64,000 bases of DNA from Amycolatopsis taiwanensis DSM 45107 (GTDB taxonomy: Bacteria > Actinomycetota > Actinomycetes > Mycobacteriales > Pseudonocardiaceae). Below the pieces are notes generated by a model, which was given only the letters and a program-made list of their open reading frames with translations, was not told where the DNA came from and searched no databases. The stretch spans positions 41,575 through 105,574 of the forward strand of contig NZ_JAFB01000032.1 of NCBI RefSeq assembly GCF_000519205.1, written 5' to 3'. Position numbers and translations under genes: made by a program. Below, in pieces: positions 17,424 to 26,400 of this stretch (position 1 is the first letter of the stretch; each line of letters begins with the position of its first letter).

Positions 17424-18266
17424 GTGGTGGAACCGATCCAGGAGCCGGACAGCCCGCTGTCCGGCGACACCCCGGCATTGCGGCTGTTCGCACTGCTCGA
17501 GCTGATTGCGGCCAGCGACCGCCAGGTGTCCCTGCCGACGCTGGTGAACGAGACCGGGCTCCCGAAGCCCACGCTGCACCGCATGTTGCAGCAGCTCGAG
17601 TCCGCGGGCCTGCTCGTGCGCGCAGCCGACGGACGCAGCTACGTCACCGGGGTGAGGCTGCACCGGCTCGCGGAGAACCTCCTGCTCAACGACTCACGTA
17701 ACGCCGGCCGCCACGTGATCCTGCGGCATCTCGTGGAAGAGCTGGGCGAAAGCTGCAACATCACCGCGCTCTCGCGGGGGGAGGTCGTGTACCTCGACCG
17801 CGTCGAGACACCCGAGCCGTTGCGGTTCTATCTGCGCCCAGGCTCGCGCGTCCCGATCCACTGCTCGGCCAGCGGCAAGCTCTTCCTTGCGCAGATGCCC
17901 GTCCAGCAGCGGCGCAAGCTCATCGGACACGCACCGCTCAAGCGCTACACGAAGCAGACGATCACCGACCCGGAAGCGCTGGAGGCCGAGCTGGCGCGAA
18001 TTTCGGAACTGGGCTACGCCATGGACGATGAAGAGTTCTTGCCGGGACTCGTCTGTGTCGCGGTGGCCGTGCCGCGCGAGGACGGCGGCCAGCCGGTGCT
18101 GGGAGTTGCCGTCCAAGCACCCGTGATGCGCTTGTCTCTCGACGACGTCACCACGACCCTGCCCGCGCTGCGGCGGGCCGCTGAGGCGATCGGGCGCCAC
18201 GAGGTCGGCGCCGACGCCGCAGAGGATGGAGGGTTATTCAAAACGCAAGATGAGCACGCTTGGTGA
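17424..18266 (+). CDS. IclR-family transcriptional regulator, divergent from xsc
   Basis: IclR regulator of about 280 residues. The winged helix spans about 20-80 (VSLPTLVNETGLPKPTLHRM), then the effector domain with GESCNITALSRGEVVYLDRV, the PIHCSASGKLFLAQM loop and LGYAMDDEEFLPGLVCVAVA. The open frame continues far upstream, but the GTG GTG pair at 17424/17427 sits right after GGAGAGGGGAAG and gives the normal family length. Divergence from xsc makes control of that operon its likely task. The last residues (EHAW then stop) coincide with the 5-prime part of the repeated leader element found before the next gene, so the C-terminal tail may have been reshaped when that element arrived. Confidence 0.9.
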   Translation: MVEPIQEPDSPLSGDTPALRLFALLELIAASDRQVSLPTLVNETGLPKPTLHRMLQQLESAGLLVRAADGRSYVTGVRLHRLAENLLLNDSRNAGRHVILRHLVEELGESCNITALSRGEVVYLDRVETPEPLRFYLRPGSRVPIHCSASGKLFLAQMPVQQRRKLIGHAPLKRYTKQTITDPEALEAELARISELGYAMDDEEFLPGLVCVAVAVPREDGGQPVLGVAVQAPVMRLSLDDVTTTLPALRRAAEAIGRHEVGADAAEDGGLFKTQDEHAW

Positions 18267-18364
18267 CACGACACAACGCTGCACGTGGGCGGGGAGGCAG
18301 GCCGCCAGCGTGGTCAACCGGCAGCCGACGACCAAAGTCACGGCCTGGCTACCCGAACACGTTC
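18237..18364 (+). promoter_or_regulatory. Repeated leader element, copy 1 (riboswitch candidate)
   Basis: First of three near-copies in the window, here in sense direction before the cobS-like gene. The best-conserved part (18280-18364) begins TGCACGTGGGCGGGGAGG and ends CCCGAACACGTTC; a helix CAGGCC/GGCCTG can form in all copies. A weaker shared block (AAACGCAAGAT, then GCTTGGTGACAC) extends upstream through the stop codon of the IclR gene. Just after the core, TTCTG (18362) can pair with CAGAA (18374), which overlaps the ribosome site AAGGAG (18377-18382) of the ATG at 18392. That is the layout of a leader controlling translation. Confidence 0.7.
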
Positions 18365-18391
18365 TGAACAACACAGAAGGAGAAGCCGACC

Positions 18392-19336
18392 ATGATCACA
18401 CGGACACCTGACGCCACAGTCAGTGCGCGTGAAGTGTTCGGAGTGGATCTGGACCTGAAAGTCCCGGCCTTCTCCGAACCTGATGACCACACGCCCAAGG
18501 CCGACCAGGCGTACTGCTTCGATCCCGAGGTAACGCTCGCTCTGCTTCTCGGTTTCGCACACAACCGACGAGTTCTCGTGCACGGGCGGCATGGCTCGGG
18601 CAAGTCCACGCACATCGAGCAGATAGCCGCACGACTCAACTGGGGCTGTGTCCGCGTGAATCTTGACGGCCACGTCGGGCGGCTGGAGCTCGTGGGGCGT
18701 GATGCCGTGACCCTGCGCAGCGGCAAGCAGGTGACCGAGTTCCGGGAGGGAATCCTGCCGTGGGCGGTGCAGCGTCCGATCGCTCTCGTACTCGACGAAT
18801 ATGACGCAGGTCGTCCCGACGTCATGTTCGTGATCCAGCGTCTGCTCGAGGGCGAAGGGCGCTTCACTCTCCTCGAACGCAACGAGGTGCTGCAAGCTCA
18901 CGCCGGGTTCCGGCTTTTCGCCACGGCGAATACAGTCGGCCTGGGCAACCGCGACGGCCTTTACCACGGTGTCCAACGAGTGAACCACGCACAGCTGGAT
19001 CGCTGGAACCTGGTGGCGCGGCTGGATTATCTACCGGCCGAGGTCGAGGTCGGGATCGTTCGTGGGCAGGTGCCGGCGCTGGACGGGCCGACCGCCGAGG
19101 CCATGGTGGAGCTGGCGCGCCTGACCCGCAGCGGCCACGAGTGCGGCGATCTTTCCACGCTGATGTCCACCCGGACCGTCGTCACCTGGGCGGAGAACAC
19201 CGGCCTCCTCGCAGATCTGGGGCTGGCGCTCAGGGTCACCTTCACCAACAAATGCCCGGAGTTCGAGCAGGAAATCGTGGACGAGTATTTCCAACGGTGC
19301 TTCGGCCGTGCCCCCGAAGCACGCGCGAGCGCATGA
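18392..19336 (+). CDS. CobS-like AAA+ ATPase
   Basis: AAA+ ATPase of 314 residues closely resembling CobS, the ATPase subunit of the aerobic cobaltochelatase CobNST. The N-terminal VFGVDLDLKVPAFSEPD is characteristic; Walker A is GRHGSGKST (65-73), Walker B IALVLDEYDAGRPDVM (about 129), sensor 1 FATANTVGLGNRDGLYHG (about 171), and the C-terminal helical part has STRTVVTWAENTG. CobS-type rings work with a VWA partner, which overlaps this gene by four bases (ATGA). No cobN or other B12 gene is in the window, and actinobacteria usually use ChlI/ChlD-like partners for CobN, so a role as remodelling ATPase for another metalloenzyme is possible. The gene is preceded by leader element copy 1. The ATG at 18392 has AAGGAG nine bases before it. 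Confidence 0.88.
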   Translation: MITRTPDATVSAREVFGVDLDLKVPAFSEPDDHTPKADQAYCFDPEVTLALLLGFAHNRRVLVHGRHGSGKSTHIEQIAARLNWGCVRVNLDGHVGRLELVGRDAVTLRSGKQVTEFREGILPWAVQRPIALVLDEYDAGRPDVMFVIQRLLEGEGRFTLLERNEVLQAHAGFRLFATANTVGLGNRDGLYHGVQRVNHAQLDRWNLVARLDYLPAEVEVGIVRGQVPALDGPTAEAMVELARLTRSGHECGDLSTLMSTRTVVTWAENTGLLADLGLALRVTFTNKCPEFEQEIVDEYFQRCFGRAPEARASA

Positions 19337-21090
19337 CCGCGGCGGGGGAGCCACTCGCCGACCGGGCCGCCGCCCGGGTCGCCCTGCACCTCGGTGCTCT
19401 GCAAGCGACTACGGCTCGCGCTCTCGCCCGGGACTCGCAGCTGGGTTTCCGTGGTGGCCGACCACACCGAGGCAAAAACCCGATCGGAATGCTGGCGCCT
19501 CATTTGCGTTTGAGCGCGGAGGACGACTTACCATGTCTGCGCGGTGCCGCAGACGGGTTCGCGCTGCGAACCAGGTTTTCGGATCCGGAAACGCACCTGC
19601 GGTATCGGCCACGAGGCGACGCCGCTGAACTCGTGTTCGACCAACTCGAACAGTTTCGGGTGGAATCCCTGGTTCCGCCGGAACTCCTGGGCGTGGCCGC
19701 CAACGTCCGGCACCGAGTGGAACACTGGCTTGTGGCCAACGATGGTAGTGGTCTGACGCATACGAGCTCGGGGCTGCTCCTGCAAACCGTTGCCGCGTTG
19801 AGTTGGACGCATATCACCGGCTTTCCTCTGCCTGCTTTGGTGGAAGCAGCGATCGAACCGGTGCGGGCCGCGTTGGCGCCGGAGTTCGGTCCGAGGATCG
19901 CCCGGATCAGCCGGACACGCGCCACTCAGTCGGACTTCGCCCCGCTGGCCGCTCAATTCTCCGCCGACATCGGGAATCTGCTCGGCGCCCCTGCCGGACC
20001 TGCGCGACGTAGGGCCTCCGCGGGCCAGCGAGCGCTCGCCGATCTTCTACGAGGGTCAGGCCCAGAAGGTGCCGGCACAACCGCGATTGCCGGCGGTCAA
20101 CCTCACATCGGTCTAGCTGAATATCGGGTCTACACCACGGTTCACGATCGCGAGCGTCCAGTACTGGAACTCGTACGCCTGGCGCAGCAGAAAGAGTTCC
20201 GGGCGCAACTCGACGTTCTAATCCGGCGGGCCCGCCTCAACCGCTCCAGAATGCTGCGTGGACTGACAGCGTCCCTCGCGACCGTCGCTACGCACGGTTG
20301 GAATCACGACCTCGACACCGGATACATCGACGGTCGTCGACTGGCGTCCCTTGTCGTTTCGCCGAACGAGACCCGGATCTTCCGGGACACGGCTACCGTC
20401 CACACGACGGACGTCAACGTCACCTTCCTGCTCGACTGCTCCGGATCGATGAAGCAGCACGTGCCATTGACCGCCGTCCTGGTCGATGCGCTGGCCCGGG
20501 TACTGGACGAACTCGATATCGAGACCGAAGTGCTCGGCTTCACGACCGGGGCGTGGCACGGCGGCCGGTCGCGCCGCGACTGGTCGCGCGCCGGTCGACC
20601 GGCCGCACCCGGACGACTCAACGATCGCCTGCACTTGGTCTTCAAGGATGCCGGCACTCCATGGCGGAGTGCTCGACGTGGTATCGCAGGTCTGTTCAAG
20701 GCGGACCTGTTCCGCGAAGGCCTGGCCGGCGAAGCGGTTCGCTGGGCCGCCGACCGCCTGCTCGCCCGCCCGGCCGGCCGGAACATCCTGGTGGTGGTCT
20801 CCGATGGAGGCCCGGCGGACAGTGCGACGGCCAGTTCGAACCCGGAAGGCTTCCTGGAGGCGGACCTCGCCCGCGCCGTCGAGTCGGCCGAGCAGACTGG
20901 TGTCGAGGTCCTCGCGCTGAGTCTGGGGATGGATCTCAGTCGATACTTCTCGCGGTCTCTTGTCCTTCCCGCCACCGCAAGGGTCGATCAAGTGATGGTC
21001 GACGAGGTGATCGGGGCATTCGCCGGCCAGCGACCGGCCTACCGGCCAACCCCTGGCGCGCAGTCGAACAGGGTCATTCCGGTCGGTTGA
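19333..21090 (+). CDS. CobT-like VWA-domain protein
   Basis: Partner of the CobS-like ATPase, 585 residues. The N-terminal two thirds are helical and poorly conserved in general; the C-terminal von Willebrand A domain carries the MIDAS motif in FLLDCSGSMKQH (about 364-375) and a later ILVVVSDGGPADSAT strand (about 487). The DGRRLASLVVSPNETRIFRD stretch before the VWA domain is typical of CobT. Start ATG 19333 overlaps the cobS-like stop, so translation is coupled. The acidic linker usual in CobT is weak here. The far C-terminus (after about 565) is low complexity and runs into the relic zone at 21.0 kb, so the last residues may not be original. Confidence 0.8.
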   Translation: MTAAGEPLADRAAARVALHLGALQATTARALARDSQLGFRGGRPHRGKNPIGMLAPHLRLSAEDDLPCLRGAADGFALRTRFSDPETHLRYRPRGDAAELVFDQLEQFRVESLVPPELLGVAANVRHRVEHWLVANDGSGLTHTSSGLLLQTVAALSWTHITGFPLPALVEAAIEPVRAALAPEFGPRIARISRTRATQSDFAPLAAQFSADIGNLLGAPAGPARRRASAGQRALADLLRGSGPEGAGTTAIAGGQPHIGLAEYRVYTTVHDRERPVLELVRLAQQKEFRAQLDVLIRRARLNRSRMLRGLTASLATVATHGWNHDLDTGYIDGRRLASLVVSPNETRIFRDTATVHTTDVNVTFLLDCSGSMKQHVPLTAVLVDALARVLDELDIETEVLGFTTGAWHGGRSRRDWSRAGRPAAPGRLNDRLHLVFKDAGTPWRSARRGIAGLFKADLFREGLAGEAVRWAADRLLARPAGRNILVVVSDGGPADSATASSNPEGFLEADLARAVESAEQTGVEVLALSLGMDLSRYFSRSLVLPATARVDQVMVDEVIGAFAGQRPAYRPTPGAQSNRVIPVG

Positions 21091-21282
21091 CCGTGGTAGT
21101 CGGCGCGCTGGACCGGCGTGCAGTGGGAACGCGCCCAGTCGGCGCGTTCGCCGAGCACGCCGGGGCAGTCCGGGGACGGCGGTCAGGTACAGGTACCGCA
21201 GTTGCCCGGTGCGGACCAGTTCGGTGACCTCGCTCAGGTCCGGGTAGGGCGAAAAGCCGGTGACTACGCGGCCCGCCGCCAC
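21050..21282 (-). pseudogene. C-terminal stump of an ArnT/PMT-like glycosyltransferase
   Basis: The minus strand reads GRVVTGFSPYPDLSEVTELV and RTGQLRYLYLTA, then after a frame change ADWARSHCTPV and MTLFDCAP. This order is the usual end of actinobacterial GT39-type mannosyltransferases (a GFSG/DPxLS block, LVxxGxxRY, then a WVxxHC and LYDC ending). There is a stop just upstream and no membrane part, so only a stump remains. It overlaps the end of the cobT-like gene on the other strand. Confidence 0.45.
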
Positions 21283-21307
21283 CGCGTGCTCAGCCGGTGG
21301 CGACGGC

Positions 21308-21680
21308 GCTGTGTTCCCGCTCCAGGCCGCTGTGTTCCGGCTTCAGGCCGCCGTGTTCCTAGCTCAGGAGCCCGTGTCCCCGGTTCAGGGCACGAGTTCG
21401 TCGCGCCGTCGGGGGTGTGACGGTCCCGGCGGCTTGTCTCGCAACGTTGCCGGGGTAATCCTGCCTTCGGTATCTGTTGTTCCCAAGCCGGAACTCGGGT
21501 GCCTGGACCGGGAACTCGGGTGCTTGGACCGGGGACACGCCAGGTGCGGCGTGTCCCCGGCTCGGGAGGGCGAGTTCTGGGTTCAGGAGGGCGAGTTCTG
21601 GGTTCAGGTGCGTGAGTTCTGGGGCGGGGGAGGTGAGTTCTGGGTTTGTGACGAGTTCCGGGTTCCGGCAAGAACGCCAA
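21308..21680. repeat. Degenerate 21-bp tandem repeats, two blocks
   Basis: Block one (21308-21391) has four consecutive 21-bp units of the form GCTGTGTTCCGGCTTCAGGC. Block two (about 21490-21675) has units such as GGAACTCGGGTGCCTGGAC and GCGAGTTCTGGGTTCAGG, again mostly 21 bp apart, with a long hairpin in the middle. Because 21 is a multiple of three, the frames stay open and spell heptads (for example LNPELAL on the minus strand). They follow the dead HNH gene; I do not recognise a named repeat family. Confidence 0.65.
21529..21560. other. Perfect 13-bp hairpin inside the repeat block
   Basis: CCGGGGACACGCC, six-base loop AGGTGC, then GGCGTGTCCCCGG. It interrupts the 21-bp periodicity between two repeat pairs. 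No T-run follows on either strand, so it is not an obvious terminator. Confidence 0.6.
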
Positions 21681-21687
21681 AACCAGG

Positions 21688-22019
21688 TGGTGTGGGTGCG
21701 CTCGGTCGGGGTCGTCACCGTCAGTTCTCCGGTCGCTTCGTCCAGGCGGAAACCCATCCGGAGATGTCCTTCAGACGGTGGTGTACACGGCACAGGCAGA
21801 TGAGATTTTCTTTGTCGGTAGGACCGTTCTTGCCACGCCCGTAGTCTCGGTCGTGGTCCACATCGGATCCTTGGGCGGGTCGATGGCAGCCGGGCATCCG
21901 GCATGCTCGATCGCGGACGCGGATGAATTCGTCGAGGGCGGCGGGTGGCCGGTAGCGGGTGCGGCCGACGTCGAGGACTGCGCCGGAGGTGGGGTCGCAG
22001 GTGACTTTGCGCTAAACGC
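21688..22019 (-). pseudogene. Dead copy of DUF222/HNH gene (HNH part only)
   Basis: The minus strand reads KVTCDPTSGAVLDVGRTRY, GSDVDHDRDYGRGKNG and LICLCRVHHRLKDISGW, nearly the same as the HNH part of the gene at 3.5-5.3 kb. One base is missing after SGW, so the following MGFRLDEATGELTVTTPT lies in another frame. Upstream, a TAG replaces the Trp codon in the SVWRKV stretch and similarity ends near 22019. It is therefore truncated at the 5-prime end, carries a stop and is frameshifted. Confidence 0.7.
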
Positions 22020-22108
22020 TGCGGGGATCAACCAATCCACGGCGCGGCGCCAAGCACCAATGTGGACAACCCACGACTCGTCGTCAGCCTTGCTGCCACC
22101 TGGGGCCT

Positions 22109-23287
22109 TCACCCGGGCCGCATAAAGAATGCTACCCCGATGGCCGCTGCGGCGATCGTGGCTGTGGCCGGCCAGCCGAGCCATGGGACCGCTGCTGCGC
22201 CGAAGGCGGTGCCGAGACTTCCGCCCACGAAGTACACCACCATGTATGCGCTGTTGAAACGTGCCGGGGCGGCGGGGTCGATGGACAGGACGGTGCTCTG
22301 ATTAGCGACCTGAGCGGCGAAGAGGCCGGCATCGAAGAGCGCCAGGCAGACAAGAGTCACGACGGTGTTCGCAAGCGTGAAGCCGACGGCAGCCGCAGCG
22401 ACCCCCGCCAGTACCAGGCCCGTCAGAAGGACGCGCCGGGCGCCCACTCGGTCGGTCCAGGTGCCGGCGACCTGTGTCGCCACGATGCCCGAGAGACCAG
22501 CCAGGGCGTACAGGCCGATCCGCTCTGCCGAGTACGAATATGGGGGTTCGGAGAGTGCTACTGCGATTCCGGCCCACACGGCGCAGAACGCGAAGAACCA
22601 CAAGGCACCACGGGTTGCCGCGAGCAGGAGCGCGGGATGGCGCACGAACAGTCCGGGAATTGAGCGCAAGGTGGCAAGGTAGCCGCGCTCGGCTCCACCC
22701 CGCGTGGCCGGGAGCACCACCAGCGAGCAGAGTGCGACGAGCGCACAGGCGGCGGCGAACACCAAAACCATGCCACGCCAGCCGATCTCGTCAGCAAGCC
22801 AACCGCCAAGGATCCTGCCGGCGAGGATCCCGGCCGAGATCCCAGCGGTCACGATCCCGAGGATCGTCGCGCGTCGACGCGGAGGAGCCAGCCGGCTCGC
22901 CAGCGAACTGAGACTCGCCCCCACTACCGAGCAGGCTCCGATCAGGCCGGTCACCGGCCCCAGCACGAACACGCCGCCCACAGCAGCACTCAACGCCAGC
23001 GCGGCTGCCAGGCCCCCGAACAGAGCCGCGACCACGCGCGCCGGGGAGAAGCGGTCGACCAGGGGGACAAGAAGGCCGAGGCCGACCAGGTAGCCGGCCG
23101 GCCCGCACGCAAGCGCGATTCCGACCGCGGCGATCGGGGAGCCCAACGAGTCCGCCACGTCCGCGATTGCGGGCTGCAACGGGTAGATCGTGGACGTGCC
23201 CAGCGCGGCCGCAAGCGACATGAACCATGCGACGGGACCACGCAGTTGAGCGGCGACCGGGGTATTGACGGCAGGATCAGCATTCAC
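22109..23287 (-). CDS. MFS permease, DHA1-like
   Basis: Twelve-helix major facilitator protein of 392 residues, membrane-bound, probably an exporter or a small-metabolite permease. The loop-2 motif is weakly present (VPLVDRFSPARVV, about 80) and the helix-5 segment GISAGILAGRILGGWLADEIG (about 148) contains the antiporter-type glycine pattern. The C-terminal half begins near residue 205, with TWTDRVGARRVLL as the second cytoplasmic loop. The stop lies just beyond the dead HNH gene on the same strand. No regulator or operon partner is adjacent, so the substrate cannot be inferred. Confidence 0.85.
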   Translation of the reverse strand: MNADPAVNTPVAAQLRGPVAWFMSLAAALGTSTIYPLQPAIADVADSLGSPIAAVGIALACGPAGYLVGLGLLVPLVDRFSPARVVAALFGGLAAALALSAAVGGVFVLGPVTGLIGACSVVGASLSSLASRLAPPRRRATILGIVTAGISAGILAGRILGGWLADEIGWRGMVLVFAAACALVALCSLVVLPATRGGAERGYLATLRSIPGLFVRHPALLLAATRGALWFFAFCAVWAGIAVALSEPPYSYSAERIGLYALAGLSGIVATQVAGTWTDRVGARRVLLTGLVLAGVAAAAVGFTLANTVVTLVCLALFDAGLFAAQVANQSTVLSIDPAAPARFNSAYMVVYFVGGSLGTAFGAAAVPWLGWPATATIAAAAIGVAFFMRPG

Positions 23288-23468
23288 ACCGACCGACGGT
23301 AGGAAGCAGGAGCCCTCAACACCGGCGGAATACCGACATTACCGTCGCCACGCACCGTCACAGCCACGGCCCCCGGCCTGCCAACGCACCGGCGTTACTC
23401 CGGCACCGAATGTCCAAACTGGACATAAGTGGCGGACCTGGTGAGGTCGCCTCGGGTCCGGTGCTGCG

Positions 23469-26400
23469 TCAGCGCTGGTAGCGGTCGGCTCGTTCAAGGG
23501 CGGTCTGGCGGGCCGATCGGCCGAGCTGTGCGCTGTCGGCGAGTTTTCTGAGCGCCGCGGCGCCCAGACGCCGATTGATTTCGGCCGCCGCCGTGGCGGC
23601 GGACAGCCGCGTGTGGTCATCAGCGGAGCGGTTCTCGGCGAGTTCGAGATAGAGCCGGAGGGTTTGTTTCTTGTCCGGAACGAGTTCGACGGCGCGTAGG
23701 CGAGTAGCGCTCGCGACCTGGGGGCTGGACGCGATGGCCGCGAGCGCGGCCACACCGCGGGCCTGATCGCGCTTCAGGGCCGCCATGGCCGCCGAGAGGC
23801 GCGCCTGCCCATCCACTTTGGACTGGCGGCTCATCTGGATGAGTGGCGCCACCCCGGCAGGGCCCGCGGCCTCGCCCGCGCGCAGTCGGAGATCGACACT
23901 GAGAGAGGTGTCCGCGCAGAGTTCCGCATGCAGGGTGACGGCTTGCCGTATGTCGTGTTTGGCGACCTGATCGGCAGCGGCCACGCGGGTCGGGCCGGCT
24001 ATCGATTTGTTGCGGGCAAGGCGGGCGATGACGGCGAGCCCGCTCCGGCGGTCGATGTCCAGTGCCGCCTCGGCGGCCTTGAGGCGAAGGTTGCCGCCGG
24101 TCCGGTCGTCTTCGGCCAGCGCAAGGTAGAGCGGAAGCGCATGCGGGGGCCCGGCGATGTCCTCGACCGCGGCCGCGGCGGCGAGGTGATCGATGGGCGT
24201 GGGTTCTGCGGGCGAGGCGAGTTCGGTCAACCGCGCCACGGCCCGCACGGGGTCGAACGTCGCGGCTTGCTCGAGCGCCTCGAGTGTGGTGGCGCCGTCG
24301 GACACGGAGGAGGCGAGGGCGATGAGGGCCGTCGCTCCTTGCCGGGGGTCCAGGTTCCCGAGTTCGTGGCCTGCTTTCAGGCGCAAGGAGATGTCGTTGT
24401 CGGCGTTTTCGGAGAACTCGGCGAGGAGGGCCGGTGGGTGTCCCAGATGCTCGATGCGCAGCCGCGCGGCCTGCACGCGGAGGTCGTCGGGAAGGTCATG
24501 ATCATTCGCTAGCTGCGAGAGAAGCAGGTCCGCGGTCGTGGGGTCGACGGCGATGAGGTGCGAAGCGGCGTCGATCCGCGTGGGTGGGTCGGCTTCGGGA
24601 GCTTGGGCGAGTGCGGCGAGCGCCTGCATGCCCGTGTTCGAATCGTGCCGGAGCAGGGTTTGCGCGGCGACCAATCGTGCCGGACCGGGGACCCGGGAGT
24701 CGCCGGTGATCGCATTGAGGAGCGGGAGTCCTCGTCCCGGGTCGCGTGCCGCCACGGCCGCGGCCGCTTCGACCCGGTGCTCGCCGAACTCGCGGAGCCC
24801 GGCAAGGCGGGCGAGTGCCGCCGTCCCGCGGTTTTCGTCGAGCCGGACGACGAGGCGGGCGATGGCCATGCGTGTGGTCGTGTTCAGGCTTGGCTCGACG
24901 GTGAGGTCTTCCATGGTGCCCAGGCCTCGATCACGATCGAGCAGCGCGAGTTGGTTGGCCGCCTCGAACCGGATGTTCTCGGGTTTGGTGCCGGAACGAG
25001 CGAGCTCGTCGAGGGTGCGGGCGGCCGTGGCGGGGTCCAGCTCGCCGAGTCGTTGCGCATGGACCTGCCAGTCCTGGTTGAGTGTGGTGGGATCGGCCAA
25101 CAGCTCGCTCAGCGTGGCGATGGCCCGGGCGCGGCTTTTCGGGTCGAGGGCGAGTCCTTGGCGCGTCAGTTCGACGAGGAAACCGACGTTGTTGCTGCGA
25201 TGACGGCGGCTGAGCAGCTTCTTGAGCGGCCGGTGCAGGTCGGCGCCGCGCTGGAGCCAGCGCGCGGCCAGGAAGGTCTTCACCTCCAGGTCCGGCCACG
25301 GCCACGCGTGCTGCGGCTTCACCAGCTGGCGTCCGGCGCGCGTGCGGGGATCCGGGCAGTCGCGCGCCAGCCGGCCGGCCGCGAAGTACTCCTCGACCGT
25401 CTGGTGCAGAAACGTCAGATCGGCGCCGCGTTGCACCAGCAGACCGCTTGCCCGAAGCGCTTCGCCGATGATCTCGATCCACTCACCGGCGGGCATCGCC
25501 GCGGGTGGCCGGCCTTCGGGCCGGGTCGCCAGCCACGCGGCCACCGACGCGTTTTCCGGCCACCGCGTTTCACCGAGTCCCTGACGGTCGTGGGCGAGGT
25601 CCTGAATGAGGTTTTCGAGGCCGTCGAGCAACTCGTCGACAGCGCTTTCAGCCACGGGACCATAGGGCGCGACGCGGGCACGTAAACGCGCGCGGGTGTC
25701 CGACGTGGAAAGCTTTCCCATCAGCCAGGAGACGAACTGGTCGTACAGCTCGGCCTGGTTGTTCGGCAGTTCGGCGGAGGGGCTGGTGTCGTAGAGGACG
25801 CACAGCATGGTCGAGATCAGCGGCAGGCCCGCGATGTCTCGCAGCTTGGTCCGGTCCACCCGGGCCAGGAACGCCCGTGCGCTCGCGGCCGGATCGTCGT
25901 GGCCGAGTTCGGTGAACCACCGGAGGGCGAAGTCCCGCAACCGGCCGCGGTCGAAGGGTTCGATGACGAAGGTGGGGCGATTGTTCCGCCAGGCCACCGC
26001 GAGATCCGCGACCGGGCGCGAGGTGACCAGGAACCGGTATTCCGGGCTCCCCTGGAGGTCGATGACCTTCCACAGCGCGTTGCGCCGGCGCTGCTGGTTC
26101 ATGATCTCGTCCAGGCCGTCCACGAGAACGAGCCAGGGAATTCCGTCCATCGGTGCTCGGCCGAACATCTCGACCAACTGCTCATGGCTCAGCTTCAGGT
26201 TCAGCTGGCTCACGACCGCTTCGGCGAGTGCGTTGGGCAGGCTTCGGTTGCGGGCAAGAGCTTCGGCGGCGATGGGGAGCGGGACGAACTCGCCACGGCC
26301 TTCCGCCAGCCAGCGGGCGGCGCTCGCCGCGGTCAGATGGCGAACCAGGCTCGACTTGCCCGCGCCGGGATCGCCCACCAGGCAAGCATCCCGACACCGA

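Noticed and set aside
18280..18364. Cobalamin riboswitch before the cobS-like gene
   Set aside because: The gene type suggested it, but the conserved cobalamin-box blocks are absent, and the same sequence occurs before fhs and mgdB.
21308..21680. CRISPR array
   Set aside because: Units are 21 bp without unique spacers of constant length, and no cas genes are present.
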